The notes: generated by a model not told the origin, from the letters alone. A stretch of 64,000 nt of DNA from Hymenobacter rubidus (GCF_016734815.1 NZ_JAERQF010000009.1:62001-126000); one strand, 5' to 3'. Shown: positions 33,356-43,031, numbered from the stretch's first letter. A program made the numbers and translations.

Positions 33356-34798
33356 ATGCGTTTGTCTTTCCTCTTTCGCAGCGTAGTGGGTTTCCTTTTT
33401 TGCTGGACTAGTGCGCTCATTGCTCACGCCACACACGAGTTGGGCAGCGAATTAACGTATCAGTACGTGGGCACGGTGGCCAACCCCAACCTCTACCACA
33501 TCACGGCACGCTTGTTTCGAGACCCCAACACAGTAATTCAGACTAATAATGTGATAGTGACGTGCGGACGGAACGAGTGCGGCAATACACTGCCCGGCAG
33601 CTTTACGGTCCTGCTGACCCTTACCAGTAGTGTACTGAAAACCAACGGCTGTTCGGGGAGCGTGGGGATTTCTTACCGCCTCATGACGCTGGAAGGCGAT
33701 GTTCAACTGCCACCGGCGCGCTGGACGCTAAGCATCCAGGCCACAAACCGGCGTTCCGACATCATCAACGTACCGCAGTCATCGCAGCAGAATTTTTACG
33801 TGTCTTCCGAATTGGATAACACCACCGGATTGGTCGATTCTTCGCCGCGCTTCCTTACAACCCAGCTCATTCTGCTTAGCAGCACGCAGCCGCAACTGCA
33901 CCAAAGCCTTAGTGCCTTTGACAGTGACGGGGATTCGCTGGTGTATCAACTGGTACCGTCTTTGGGCACAGCTTCCACGATTTCAGCCTGTGCCACGGGC
34001 ACCATCGGTACCGTTGCGCCGCATTTTCAATTAAACGCGGCCACGGGAGAGCTGCTCACGCTGGCAGGTCCTACCCAGCAGGGCTTCTATGACCTAGCAG
34101 CACGAGTGGACGAATACCGACGGCTGAATGGTAGCTGGCAACGGATTGGCAGTGTCACTCGCGACATTATGTATCTGGTGGCTCTGAGTAATAATCAGCT
34201 TCCTGCCTTCAACCGCGTTGCCTTGACCAGCAACCCCACCGGCCAGCTCCTCGGCCAAACCATTCGCGTAAACCCTGGCCAAACGCTTTCGCTCACCCTC
34301 ACCGCCGCCGACCCCGATGCCGGGCAAGTACTTACCTTGACTAGTGACGTAGCAGGCCTGGTACCCGGTGCGACGTTCCAGGACCAGGGCAATGGCCAGG
34401 GCCTGCTTACCTGGCAGGTGCCGGCCGCGCAGCCGCTGGGCCGCTACACCCTCACCGCCATGGCCGCCGACAATGCCTGCCCGACAGCCGGCGCCACCGC
34501 CGTTACGCTGCCGATTCTGGTGACCCAGCAGGTGCTCGCTACGCAACCCGCTCATCAGAATCTCGCCCAGCTACCGTACCCCACGCCCTTTTCGGAAGAG
34601 GTCCGGTTTCAGCTCCAGGGTGCTGGCCGCCAGCCGGTGGCCATTGTTGACGGGCTAGGTCGTACAGTAGCCCACCTCGCCACTGATGCCAGCGGCAATG
34701 TGGTGTGGCGACCAGAAGCTGGCATTGCAGCCGGCCTGTATTTCGCTCGCAACCTCGATGGAAGCCAAGTAGCGCGCCTGTCATATAGCGGCCGGTAG
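33356..34798 (+). CDS. Secreted surface protein with divergent T9SS-type C-terminus
   Basis: 480 residues. The signal peptide is MRLSFLFRSVVGFLFCWTSA. The N-terminal domain (THELGSELTYQYVGTVANPN; LYHITARLFRD) matches a segment common at the start of large Bacteroidota gliding and adhesion proteins. A cadherin-like stretch follows (LSAFDSDGDSLVYQLVPSLG; TLTAADPDAGQVLTLTSDVA). The last ~80 residues resemble a T9SS type A sorting domain (LPYPTPFSEEVRFQL, AGIAAGLYFARNLDGSQ), but the usual PNP is replaced by PTP. It is probably surface-exposed; the ligand is unknown. Confidence 0.82.
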   Translation: MRLSFLFRSVVGFLFCWTSALIAHATHELGSELTYQYVGTVANPNLYHITARLFRDPNTVIQTNNVIVTCGRNECGNTLPGSFTVLLTLTSSVLKTNGCSGSVGISYRLMTLEGDVQLPPARWTLSIQATNRRSDIINVPQSSQQNFYVSSELDNTTGLVDSSPRFLTTQLILLSSTQPQLHQSLSAFDSDGDSLVYQLVPSLGTASTISACATGTIGTVAPHFQLNAATGELLTLAGPTQQGFYDLAARVDEYRRLNGSWQRIGSVTRDIMYLVALSNNQLPAFNRVALTSNPTGQLLGQTIRVNPGQTLSLTLTAADPDAGQVLTLTSDVAGLVPGATFQDQGNGQGLLTWQVPAAQPLGRYTLTAMAADNACPTAGATAVTLPILVTQQVLATQPAHQNLAQLPYPTPFSEEVRFQLQGAGRQPVAIVDGLGRTVAHLATDASGNVVWRPEAGIAAGLYFARNLDGSQVARLSYSGR

Positions 34799-34837
34799 GT
34801 TGCTATTTGGTTCTGGATGGTATTTGTGCAGCAAGCG

Positions 34838-34942
34838 CACGGTCATGCAGCGCGCAGCGAAACATCTCGCGTGCGGTGGTAATTCAATCGTGTTGGTTAG
34901 TGGAGGCACGCGAGATGCTTCGCTGCGCTCTGCATGACCGTG
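34838..34942. repeat. Inverted-repeat element, family A, copy 3
   Basis: The arms 34838-34874 and 34906-34942 contain the family A core in a diverged form (ggtcatgcagcgcgcagcg; complement at right). The loop has gtggtaattcaatcg. It lies between two convergent genes. Confidence 0.85.
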
Positions 34943-34959
34943 TTTGACCAGATACAGGC

Positions 34960-35949
34960 TTATTTCTGCCACCACTGCGAGTTGAACGACCCGGCAGCTA
35001 CGTCGACGCGCTGGCCGGGCGCGGGCAGCAGCAGCGGCACGTCCGGGCCGGCTTCGGCAATGAGTTGCTGCACAGGGGCACGCCAGGCGTGAAACGCGAG
35101 GTTGAAGGTGCCCCAATGCAAGGGCAGCAGCGGCCCGCCGCCCAGCAGCCGATGCGCCTGGAGCGCCACAGTCGGGCCCATGTGAATATCGGCCCATTCG
35201 GCATCAGCAGCCCCGATTTCCAGCATGGTCAAATCGAAGGGACCATAGGCGGCCCCAATCTGCCGGAAGCCTTCCTCGAACGGGCCGGAGTCGCCGCCGA
35301 AAAATACTTTGTGGTGCGGCCCCAGCAGGCACCATGAAGCCCAGAGGGTCTTGTTGCGGGTGAGGCCCCGGCCCGAGAAATGCCGGGCCGGGGTGGCTAC
35401 CAGCCTAAAATCGTCGGCCAGCTTGGTCGATTCCCACCAATTCAGTTCCGTGATTTTGGCGGCCGGCACGCCCCAGCGGTGCAGGTGCGCGCCCACGCCC
35501 AACGGGCAATAAAACGGCACTCCGGTGCGGCCTAGCTGCCGGATAGCGGCTTCGTCGAGGTGGTCGTAGTGGTCGTGCGACAGCAGCACGGCGTCGAGTT
35601 GGGGCAGGCTGGCCAACGGCAGCGGAGGCGCAAAAAACCGTTTCGGCCCCACCAGTTGGGACGGCGACACCCGCTCGCTCCACACGGGGTCGGTGAGGAT
35701 GCGGCGGCCGTCTATTTCGAGCAGCGTGCTGGAATGGCCCAGCCAGGTGGCCCGCAGCGCGGTGGGCGGCACTGGCAATGCCAGCGCAGCCGCATCGGCC
35801 GGAAAAGGACCGAGCGGCGCTTTGGGCTCCCGTTCCTCCTTGCCCAGCAGGTAGCGTTTCAGCAGCGCGCCGTAGCCAGAAGGCGGATTGACGCTGGTAG
35901 GAAGGGCATTATGGTAAATTTTACCGTCGTATCGGGCCTGAAGTTGCAT
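34960..35949 (-). CDS. Metallo-beta-lactamase-fold hydrolase
   Basis: 329 residues. The metal-binding motif HxHxDH is SHDHYDH within LDAVLLSHDHYDHLDEAA. Further ligands are probably the His in TPARHFSGRG and the Asp in KVFFGGDSGPF. HWGTFNLAFH near the C-terminus gives the last His. The layout (TWLGHSSTLLEIDGRRILTD) matches the UlaG/NAPE-PLD-like branch, which hydrolyses phosphodiesters or lactones. There is no signal peptide, so it is cytoplasmic. The substrate is unknown. Confidence 0.9.
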   Translation of the reverse strand: MQLQARYDGKIYHNALPTSVNPPSGYGALLKRYLLGKEEREPKAPLGPFPADAAALALPVPPTALRATWLGHSSTLLEIDGRRILTDPVWSERVSPSQLVGPKRFFAPPLPLASLPQLDAVLLSHDHYDHLDEAAIRQLGRTGVPFYCPLGVGAHLHRWGVPAAKITELNWWESTKLADDFRLVATPARHFSGRGLTRNKTLWASWCLLGPHHKVFFGGDSGPFEEGFRQIGAAYGPFDLTMLEIGAADAEWADIHMGPTVALQAHRLLGGGPLLPLHWGTFNLAFHAWRAPVQQLIAEAGPDVPLLLPAPGQRVDVAAGSFNSQWWQK

Positions 35950-36029
35950 GCGGGAATGAGGAGGCTAAGCGCGGCCAGCCAGCGGCCGCGCTCGGGTAAG
36001 ACGCATAGCTTGTCCACATGTTTTGCGGG

Positions 36030-36755
36030 CTACCGCAGCCGGTAGGCCAGTCCCAGCCGCAAAATGCGCGAATACACCATTGGGCTTGCGCCTACCACGC
36101 CGCTCTGGTAGTTTCTGAAGCCATACGAATAGCTGGCATTTACGCCAAACCGATGGAACCATACCGTGGCATCGCCCCGCAGGCGTGGGTCCACAATCTG
36201 GCGTTCCCAACGGTCGTTGTCGATATTCCAGGCCTGGCTGCCATCGTAGGTGCCGCTGCCTTTTTCGCGAAAGTCAAACGCATAGGCCACTTCCGGGCCG
36301 GCCAGCAAGTCGATGTCGACGACAGCTGTTTTCAAGCGATAACCTAGTCCCAGGAATGCAGCCAGGTGATTGGATGCCAACGAAATAGTGCCGGTGGCTG
36401 GGCGCGCAGTATTCGAGACACCGTCGTAATAATTGAGTGCGCTAATGCCGGTGTGGGTGCGCAACCAGTCGTAGCCAAGGTCGAAAGCAAACATGCCGCC
36501 CCAGGCGCTGACCTGCTGCAGCCGCCCGGCCAGGCTGATGCCGGTGCCCAGTTGGCTGCCGTAGGGGCTGTTGGTGTAGCCGGCGGTGTAGCCGTTGTAG
36601 CTGGTATAGTTTAGTTGGGAGGTGGCCACGGCGTCCTTGCCGGCAAATTGCATCAGCCCCACGCCTACCCGCCCGATGATTTCAGTGTCTTGGGCGGCAC
36701 CCGGAACGGCCAGCGCCAGCAGGGGTAGAAAAGGGAATAGAAAGTATTTTCTCAT
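36030..36755 (-). CDS. Outer-membrane beta-barrel protein, function unknown
   Basis: 241 residues with signal peptide MRKYFLFPFLPLLALAVPG (cleaved after GAAQ). The rest alternates polar and hydrophobic residues as in small beta-barrels (FAFDLGYDWLRTHTG; LAAFLGLGYRLKTAVVDIDL) and ends YSRILRLGLAYRLR, typical of a last barrel strand. Tyr and Gly are abundant. The ATG at 36755 begins the signal peptide. No family can be named. Confidence 0.78.
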   Translation of the reverse strand: MRKYFLFPFLPLLALAVPGAAQDTEIIGRVGVGLMQFAGKDAVATSQLNYTSYNGYTAGYTNSPYGSQLGTGISLAGRLQQVSAWGGMFAFDLGYDWLRTHTGISALNYYDGVSNTARPATGTISLASNHLAAFLGLGYRLKTAVVDIDLLAGPEVAYAFDFREKGSGTYDGSQAWNIDNDRWERQIVDPRLRGDATVWFHRFGVNASYSYGFRNYQSGVVGASPMVYSRILRLGLAYRLR

Positions 36756-36858
36756 GGATGGGAAGGAACGAGCGGGCCCTGCGGACGAAAGATAGCCGCG
36801 GCCGCACATTGGCCCCTTGACCGACTGCCACCGCCTCGGGTTACATCCTGGCCGGCCC

Positions 36859-37578
36859 TTATGGCAGCAGGCCCCGTACCACCGGCAGGGCCAGCGCGGC
36901 CCAACGCTGCGTTTGGGGGCCGGAATAGTGCAGGCCGTCGCGGGCGAACTGTGCGGCGTCGCCGGCCGCCGCACGGGTCAGGGGCGTGATGTCGATGTAG
37001 GCAATGCCCGCCTGGTGGCACTCGTCCTGGGCCACGGCGTTGAAGTGGTCGATTTCGGCGCCGACTATGGATGGTTCAACACCCGACCGCCGGGCAAAAG
37101 GCGCCTGGCCCCAATCGGGAATGGAGAGCACAAACACCCGGCCCGGCCGCCCGCCGGCGAAGCGCACGGCCGTATGAAGCAAGTCCCGAAACTGCTGCCG
37201 ATAAAGCACCCCTGACTGCCCCCGGAACTGATTGTTTACCCCAATCAGCAGCGATACCAGGCCGTAGGTGCGCTGGTTGTTGGCCGCGCTGATGGCTGCT
37301 TGCAGCTCGGCCGTTGTCCAGCCGGTGCGGGCTATGATATCGGGCGCTTGCAAGGCAATGCCTTGGCGGCGCGCCAACGCGGCCAGCTGCACAGGCCAGC
37401 GCTCAGCAGGGCCCACGCCTTCGCCAATGGTGTACGAATCGCCCAGGGCCAGGTAGCTTATCTCAGCGCCACTGACTGTGCGCGGCTCAGCCGCCAGCGT
37501 GGCCGGTTGCTGAACCGCGCACCCCTGAAATACCCACAGAAAGCACGGAAATAAGAGGAGCGGTAGGCGCAGCAGCAT
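36859..37578 (-). CDS. SGNH/GDSL-family hydrolase
   Basis: 239 residues. The signal sequence MLLRLPLLLFPCFLWVFQGC may be a lipoprotein type. Block I with the nucleophile Ser is LALGDSYTIGEG. Block III is degenerate (LIGVNNQF, where GxND is usual). Block V with the catalytic Asp and His is FARDGLHYSGP. It is an exported esterase or lipase acting on acyl or acetyl esters. The start at 37578 begins the signal sequence. Confidence 0.88.
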   Translation of the reverse strand: MLLRLPLLLFPCFLWVFQGCAVQQPATLAAEPRTVSGAEISYLALGDSYTIGEGVGPAERWPVQLAALARRQGIALQAPDIIARTGWTTAELQAAISAANNQRTYGLVSLLIGVNNQFRGQSGVLYRQQFRDLLHTAVRFAGGRPGRVFVLSIPDWGQAPFARRSGVEPSIVGAEIDHFNAVAQDECHQAGIAYIDITPLTRAAAGDAAQFARDGLHYSGPQTQRWAALALPVVRGLLP

Positions 37579-37666
37579 GGGGTATCGGAAAAGCCAGCGG
37601 GATGTACGCCGCTGGTCCGCTCCCAGATTGGCTTGCGGCCCGCGTTGAGTAGGCACGCCTCTCGCC

Positions 37667-38299
37667 CTAAAAATCCATCTTCACCCCCAGCGCCAACGTC
37701 AGCAGCTGGCCAAAGCGCAAGCCGCCGTTGCGGTTGTTGAAGTAGCTGGCCAGGTACAGGTCGTTGGTGCCCAGCTCATAGTAGGCCGAAAGCTTGCGCG
37801 GCTGCCCCGTGGCGGCCACCGGCGCCCCCAGCAACGTAACGCGGCTGCCCAGCATTGGTCCGTAGCGCGTATCGGTCGAAAACCAGTAGTAGTCGCTCGC
37901 ATACTGGCCCTTCAGCTCGTCGTTGAGAGTGCCGTGGGTGTAGCTGAAATACGCCCCCACCGTGAGCGGCACCACTTGCAGCCTCTCCCCCACCGGCAGC
38001 CGGAAAGGCGAGTACATAAATTTCAACGACGCCAGGCTGAGCGTGGAGCCCGCGTAGTACCTGGGCACATAGCCCAGCAAAACGTCGGTTTCGAGGCGGC
38101 CTTTTGCGTATTCGTAGCCAGCCCCGGCGGCCACCATGCCCAGGCCACCGCCGGTTTGCAGGGCCAGATGCGCGGGGCGGTACCATGGCCGGGCCGGGCG
38201 CGGCGCAGCAGCCGGGCCGGCCGCAGCGGTATCGGGTGGCGTGGCGGCAAAAGTGCCTCCCAAGGGCAGTAACAGGGCCAATAGCAACGTTTTTTTCAT
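37667..38299 (-). CDS. Exported protein of unknown function, probably outer-membrane
   Basis: 210 residues with signal peptide MKKTLLLALLLPLGGTFA. Mature residues include amphipathic strands (LALQTGGGLGMVAAGAGYEY; LETDVLLGYVPRYYAG) and end FGQLLTLALGVKMDF with a terminal Phe, as in outer-membrane barrels. Its ATG overlaps the stop of the metallophosphoesterase gene (TGATG), so the two are translationally coupled and may work together. I do not recognise the family. Confidence 0.8.
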   Translation of the reverse strand: MKKTLLLALLLPLGGTFAATPPDTAAAGPAAAPRPARPWYRPAHLALQTGGGLGMVAAGAGYEYAKGRLETDVLLGYVPRYYAGSTLSLASLKFMYSPFRLPVGERLQVVPLTVGAYFSYTHGTLNDELKGQYASDYYWFSTDTRYGPMLGSRVTLLGAPVAATGQPRKLSAYYELGTNDLYLASYFNNRNGGLRFGQLLTLALGVKMDF

Positions 38300-39132
38300 C
38301 AGAATGCTACCCGTTTAATGCGAAACTGCCGGTCGCCCCACACGGTGACCACCATGTAGTGCCGCTCCGAAAAAGCGTCGGAATTGACGTAGGTAACCCC
38401 GTCTTCGTAGGGCTGGCCGATGCTGTAGGAATGGTTGTGGCCATTCATTTCGAACACCAGGCCGGGGGCCTCGCGCAGTGCCGCCACGTAGGGCACCCGC
38501 AAGGCCGGGTCGAAGTCGTTGTTGGTGGGCGGCACGTGGCAGATAACCACCTGCCGGCGGGCGCCGTCGAGGGTGCTGAGCTGTGGCCGCAGCCACGCCA
38601 TGTTGGGAGCCGTGCCGTCGAAGTTGTACTCGCGGCCGTTGGTGTCCACCATGGTGAACTTGGTGTCGCCGTACACAAACGAATAGTTGAAGGCGCCGAA
38701 AATATGCTCGTACGTGGGGCGGCCGTTGCCCACCAGGTCGTGGTTGCCGATGACCGTGACGTAGGGCACCGCCAGGCGGCGCAGCTTTTCATCTACCCAC
38801 TGCATTTCGCGGGCCAGGCCGAAGTCAGAAATATCGCCGGCCACCACCAGAAACGAGATGCCTGGCTGCTGATTCACGCTGGCCACCAGCGCCTCGGCTT
38901 CGTCGTAGAATTTCTGGGAATCGCCGGTAAAGACAAACCGGAGCGTGTCGCCGGCTGGCAGCGGCCGGGCCGCCAGCTTGCTGAGGTTTTTCGCGGTCAG
39001 GTTGGTAAACGCTTCCGGAACGCGGTGGTCGTTGGGACTGAATTCAATCAGTTCGCAGCCCGTCAGCCCCAGGAGTGCCACCGCGGACACCACCCCTCGC
39101 CAACGATGCCAAGCAGGAATAAAACGCATCAT
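38299..39132 (-). CDS. Calcineurin-like metallophosphoesterase lipoprotein
   Basis: 277 residues. The lipobox is LTGC after a hydrophobic stretch (GVVSAVALLGLTGC). The five metallophosphoesterase motifs are visible: FVFTGDSQ (D and a Gln replacing the usual second His), VVAGDISD, VIGNHDLVG, ICHVPP and NGHNHSYS. It is periplasmic and acts on a phosphoester of unknown identity. The overlapping exported protein downstream shares its transcript. MM at the start leaves two equivalent initiation codons. Confidence 0.9.
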   Translation of the reverse strand: MMRFIPAWHRWRGVVSAVALLGLTGCELIEFSPNDHRVPEAFTNLTAKNLSKLAARPLPAGDTLRFVFTGDSQKFYDEAEALVASVNQQPGISFLVVAGDISDFGLAREMQWVDEKLRRLAVPYVTVIGNHDLVGNGRPTYEHIFGAFNYSFVYGDTKFTMVDTNGREYNFDGTAPNMAWLRPQLSTLDGARRQVVICHVPPTNNDFDPALRVPYVAALREAPGLVFEMNGHNHSYSIGQPYEDGVTYVNSDAFSERHYMVVTVWGDRQFRIKRVAF

Positions 39133-39237
39133 AACAACACCAGCAGCTGGCCGGCCCTAAAGCATAAACAGGCCTTAAACCCCGTTTGCAAACGCTGGGT
39201 TGGGTATTAATCCGCTTTTAATGCCAGGCACCTGAGG

Positions 39238-40074
39238 CTAGCCCATCACGGCAACCAGTGCCAGCGCCGCTTCCGCCAGCCGTTCCTCGCCGCTGAGCTG
39301 CACCTGCGGCCGGGCCTCGGCCGGGCTCATGCCTTTGGTAAACAGGCGCCACGCCACATCGGGACTGAGCACGATTTCGGCAGCCGGCGCGGCCTCGGCC
39401 GGCGCAAGCTGCCAAGCGCTGGCCGTTTTCAGCAGCTGCCACACCCCGCCCGCAGCCGTGCCAATGCGGACCTGCACCCGCGTGCCTTCCGGCGCGGGCA
39501 CGGCGCGGTAGGCATGGGGCAGGCCGCGCATTATCGTGGCCAGGAAAGGCTGAAGCAGCGCCGGCATCATCAGCGCCTCGGTCTGCCCCACGGCTGCACG
39601 AATTTGCTGCTGGTGGTGCCATTTTTCGGTATAGTCGCGGGCAATGTGAAACCAGTTCAGCGACTCCGTTTCGCCGGCCCAACCCACGGCCCAGGCCGCC
39701 GGGGCCCAGGGGTCGAGGGTAGCCAGATAAGCGCAGTATTCCGGCCCCGACTGCGCCAATAGCTCGACCAGCACGACCGGGCTAAGGCGCCGCAGGGCCC
39801 GCACCCAGTCGGCGTTCAGGCCGTTGAGGTAATCCACGAGGCCGGCATAGCTAAAGTCCTCCGGTGCTTCGCCAGCATATCCGTCGCGCAGCATCGAGAG
39901 CGTCCGCAGGTTGCCGTCGAGCAGGTGCGCGGCCACGTCCTTCACCGTCCACTGCCGGGCCAGGGTGGGGCGCTGCCAGTCTTCGGGCGTGAGACCTCGC
40001 AGCAGTTCCAGCAGCAGGCGGTCCAGCTCCGGAAAGAGCGGCAGGGTTTCGATGGGAGGAGTTTGCACACGCAT
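39238..40074 (-). CDS. DinB/maleylpyruvate isomerase N-terminal-like protein
   Basis: 278 residues, no signal peptide. The four-helix DinB-like fold is suggested by LPLFPELDRLLLELLRGL, then LARQWTVKDVAAHLLDGNLR with His ~50, and NWFHIARDYTEKWHHQQQIR with His ~143, 153 and 154, forming a metal-binding triad. The C-terminal part is like MDMPI C-terminal or SCP2-type domains. Relatives in Actinobacteria use mycothiol, which Bacteroidota are not known to make, so the real thiol or substrate is open. Confidence 0.78.
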   Translation of the reverse strand: MRVQTPPIETLPLFPELDRLLLELLRGLTPEDWQRPTLARQWTVKDVAAHLLDGNLRTLSMLRDGYAGEAPEDFSYAGLVDYLNGLNADWVRALRRLSPVVLVELLAQSGPEYCAYLATLDPWAPAAWAVGWAGETESLNWFHIARDYTEKWHHQQQIRAAVGQTEALMMPALLQPFLATIMRGLPHAYRAVPAPEGTRVQVRIGTAAGGVWQLLKTASAWQLAPAEAAPAAEIVLSPDVAWRLFTKGMSPAEARPQVQLSGEERLAEAALALVAVMG

Positions 40075-40177
40075 TCCGAATAACCAGTATTCCTATTTTT
40101 CCCAGGCAGTGGCACTAGCTCCCAATGCTGCTGGGCCGCGCTGCCGACCGGAGCCGAAGCAGCGGCGCGGCCGGGGC

Positions 40178-42763
40178 TCATTCCACCACCAGCTTGCGGC
40201 TCACGCGGCCGGCGGCCGTGCGCAGACGCAGCGTGTACACGCCGGCGGCCACCTCCGCCAGCGGCAGGGCGTGGGCGGCAGGGCTGGCAGGCAGCGCGTA
40301 AGCGCGCACCACCCGGCCCAGCGCATCCACCAGCTCGGCCGTCGCGGCTTGGCCACGCAGCGCGGCGGGCAGCTCTACGGATACCGACCGGGCGGCCGGG
40401 TTGGGGTACACCGCCACCTGGGTGGCCAGCCCGGCCGGGGTGGTGCCCGTCCGGACCACGTTATTGTAAATGCCGAAGTTGGCCATCACCTTCGAGCCGT
40501 CGCCTACCGTCGTGAAGCCTCCCCCGGCATAAAGCCGGTTGGTACCCGGCGCGGCCAGCGCAAACACGCTACCATTCAGGCCCGTGCCCAGCGCGCTCCA
40601 GACCGTGCCGTTCCAACGGGCCACGCGGCTGACGGTCGCCCCCCCGGCCATGCTGAAGCTCCCCCCGGCGTACAGCTGCCCGCTACCGTCCACGGCCAGC
40701 GCTGACACGAAATTATCCAAGCCCGTGCCCAATGCGTTCCAATTCGTGCCGTTCCAGCACGCCACGAACCTGGCTGCCACGCCCCCGGCCGTAGTGAACT
40801 GCCCCCCGGCATATACGTTACCAATACCGTCCACGGCCAGCGCATTGACGGTGCCATCCACGCCCGCGCCCAGCGCGCTCGTGCCCAGTGCGCTCCAGGC
40901 CGTACCATTCCAGCGCGCCACGTAGTTGGCCACTGCTCCACCGGCCGTCCGAAAGTAGCCCCCGGCGTACACGTTGCTGCTGCCGTCCACGGCCAGCGCA
41001 TACGCAGAAGCGTTTAGGCCCGTACTCAGCGCACTCCAGCTTGTGCCGTTCCAGCGGGCCACGTAGTTAGCCGCCCTGCCCCCGGCCGTGGTGAAGTCGC
41101 CCCCAACGTACACTTGCCCGCTACCATCCACGGCCAGCGCCCACACGGTACCATTCAGGCCCGCGCCCAGCGCGTTCCAGCTTGTACCGTTCCAGCACGC
41201 CACGTAGTTGGCCGCCACGCCCCCGGCCGTGGTGAAGCTGCCTCCGGCGTAGACGTTGCCGCTGCCGTCCACGGCCAGCGCCTGAACGTTACTGTTCATT
41301 CCTGTGCCCAGTGCGCTCCAGGCCGTGCCGTTCCAGCGCGCCACAAAGTTGGCCGCCACACCCCCGGCCGTGATAAACTGGCCACCGACGTACACGTTGC
41401 CGCTACCGTCCACGGCCAGCGCTAGCACGCCACTATCCACACCCATGCCCAGCGTACTCCAGGCCGTGCCATTCCAGCGTGCCACGTAGTTGGCCGCCAC
41501 ACCCCCGGCCGTGGTGAAATAGCCACCGGCGTACACGTTGCCGCAGCTAACCACGGCCATCGCATACACGATGCCATTCATCCCCGTACTCAGCGCACTC
41601 CAGCTTGTGCCGTTCCAGCGGGCCACGCGTTTGGCTGCCATGCCCCCAGCTGTGTTGAAGAATCCCCCGGCGTAGACGTTGCCGCTCCCGTCAACCGCCA
41701 GCGTCATCACGCCACTGTCCATCCCCGTGCCCAGCGTACTCCAGTTCGTGCCGTTCCAGCGGGCCATGCGGTTGGCAGCTGTGCCTCCGGCCGTGGTGAA
41801 ATCGCCCCCGGCGTAGACGTTGCCGCTGCCATCCACGAGCAGCGTATTTACGAGATTATTCATCCCCGTGCCCAGCGTACTCCAGTTCGTGCCGTTCCAG
41901 CGGGCCATGCGGTTGGCAGCTGTGCCTCCGGCCGTAGTGAAGTCGCCCCCGGCGTAGACGTTGCCGCTGCCATCCACGGCCAACGCGCCCACGACATTAT
42001 TCATCCCCGTATCCAGCGCGCTCCAGTTCGTGCCGTTCCAGCGGGCCATGCGGTTGGCAGCTGTGCCTCCGGCCGTGGTGAAGAAGCCTCCGGCATACAT
42101 CTGCCCGTTGCCGTCCACTGCCAACGCCAGCACGGTGTTATTCATACCCGTGCCCAGGGCGCTCCAGGCCGTGCCGTTCCAGCGGGCCATGCGGTTCGCC
42201 GCCACGCCCCCAGCCGTGGTGAAGTCGCCCCCGGCGCATAGCTGCCCGTTGCCGTCCATGGCCAGCGCATTCACGGTGCCATTCATGCCCGCGCTCAACG
42301 CACTCCAGTTTGTGCCGTTCCAGCGGGCCAAGTTGTTGGCCGGTACGCCCCCGGCCGTGGTGAAAAGGCCGCCGATGTACAAATCGCCATTGGCGGCTCG
42401 AGCCATAGCATATACAGTACCATTCGTGCCCGGTAGGTCGAAGCCCTCCTGCCAGTGCTCATCGCCCGCGCCCAGTGTGCCGGCGGGGCGGAAGGTGGGC
42501 CGGCCGGTGGCCGCGTCGGTGCCCAGCGTGTAGCCGTGGGGGTCGAAGGAGCCGCGCAGGCCCGCTTGCAGGGTACCGTCGGGGTTCAGGGCTTCGGCCA
42601 GGGGCCGGCCCATCGGCAGAGCGGCGGCGGGCGGGGTGGCCAGCGGGCTGGTGGTGGGCGGCGTGGCGGCCCAGGTCGGGCCGGCTAGCAGCAAGGCCAG
42701 CGTCAGGGTGTGTAGCAGGCCGCGAAGGCTTCGCCAGGTACTTGCAGGGGTAGTTGTGCGCAT
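40178..42763 (-). CDS. Secreted tandem-repeat protein with T9SS type A sorting domain
   Basis: 861 residues. The signal peptide is MRTTTPASTWRSLRGLLHTL, continuing to about residue 32. After ~85 residues there are thirteen tandem repeats of 47 residues with the pattern ALAVDGSGNVYAGGDFTTAG, AANRMARWNGTNWSTLGTGM, a beta-propeller-like unit. The C-terminal T9SS domain contains VAVYPNPAARSVSVELP, LVDALGRVVRAYALP and EVAAGVYTLRLRTAAG. Several repeats are nearly identical at DNA level, so copy number may vary. It is likely surface-displayed. The function is unknown. The start at 42763 begins the signal sequence. Confidence 0.9.
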   Translation of the reverse strand: MRTTTPASTWRSLRGLLHTLTLALLLAGPTWAATPPTTSPLATPPAAALPMGRPLAEALNPDGTLQAGLRGSFDPHGYTLGTDAATGRPTFRPAGTLGAGDEHWQEGFDLPGTNGTVYAMARAANGDLYIGGLFTTAGGVPANNLARWNGTNWSALSAGMNGTVNALAMDGNGQLCAGGDFTTAGGVAANRMARWNGTAWSALGTGMNNTVLALAVDGNGQMYAGGFFTTAGGTAANRMARWNGTNWSALDTGMNNVVGALAVDGSGNVYAGGDFTTAGGTAANRMARWNGTNWSTLGTGMNNLVNTLLVDGSGNVYAGGDFTTAGGTAANRMARWNGTNWSTLGTGMDSGVMTLAVDGSGNVYAGGFFNTAGGMAAKRVARWNGTSWSALSTGMNGIVYAMAVVSCGNVYAGGYFTTAGGVAANYVARWNGTAWSTLGMGVDSGVLALAVDGSGNVYVGGQFITAGGVAANFVARWNGTAWSALGTGMNSNVQALAVDGSGNVYAGGSFTTAGGVAANYVACWNGTSWNALGAGLNGTVWALAVDGSGQVYVGGDFTTAGGRAANYVARWNGTSWSALSTGLNASAYALAVDGSSNVYAGGYFRTAGGAVANYVARWNGTAWSALGTSALGAGVDGTVNALAVDGIGNVYAGGQFTTAGGVAARFVACWNGTNWNALGTGLDNFVSALAVDGSGQLYAGGSFSMAGGATVSRVARWNGTVWSALGTGLNGSVFALAAPGTNRLYAGGGFTTVGDGSKVMANFGIYNNVVRTGTTPAGLATQVAVYPNPAARSVSVELPAALRGQAATAELVDALGRVVRAYALPASPAAHALPLAEVAAGVYTLRLRTAAGRVSRKLVVE
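40540..42400. repeat. Thirteen ~141-bp tandem repeats inside a T9SS gene
   Basis: Units of about 141 bp encode the 47-residue repeat. The units around 41740-42060 are almost identical over ~100 bp, including the cgtgccgttccagcgggcca segment. The outer units are more diverged and one (around 40880) carries a small in-frame addition. Confidence 0.85.
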
Positions 42764-42852
42764 AGACAGGAAAAAATTGGTAAGGAAAACCCTGTCAAAT
42801 ATAGGCCTGCCTTCCCACCCGTAACGTACCTGGGGCATTGGTCTAATCCAAG

Positions 42853-42883
42853 GTGTTGCGACGACGCGAAGCCGTCGCAACAC
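42853..42883. repeat. Short palindromic hairpin
   Basis: An 11-bp perfect stem gtgttgcgacg / cgtcgcaacac with a 9-nt loop, in the 268-bp gap before the T9SS gene start. No T-run follows, so it is not an obvious terminator. Nothing else is recognised in the gap. Confidence 0.6.
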
Positions 42884-43031
42884 TAGTCGTTGAGAGCCGC
42901 TGGCTTTTCGTGGGGTGGCAGGCAAGAGGTTGGTTTATATGCTGAACGAAGCAGAGGTAAAGCCAACCAGGTACGCCCTCGCCCCTACTCCCACTGACGC
43001 CAAAATGGCTCTAACTTTTAACTGCTCTACC

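Noticed and set aside
40178-42763. Possible CRISPR or satellite array because of regular ~141-bp spacing
   Set aside because: The units are coding, in frame, and lack short conserved repeats with variable spacers.
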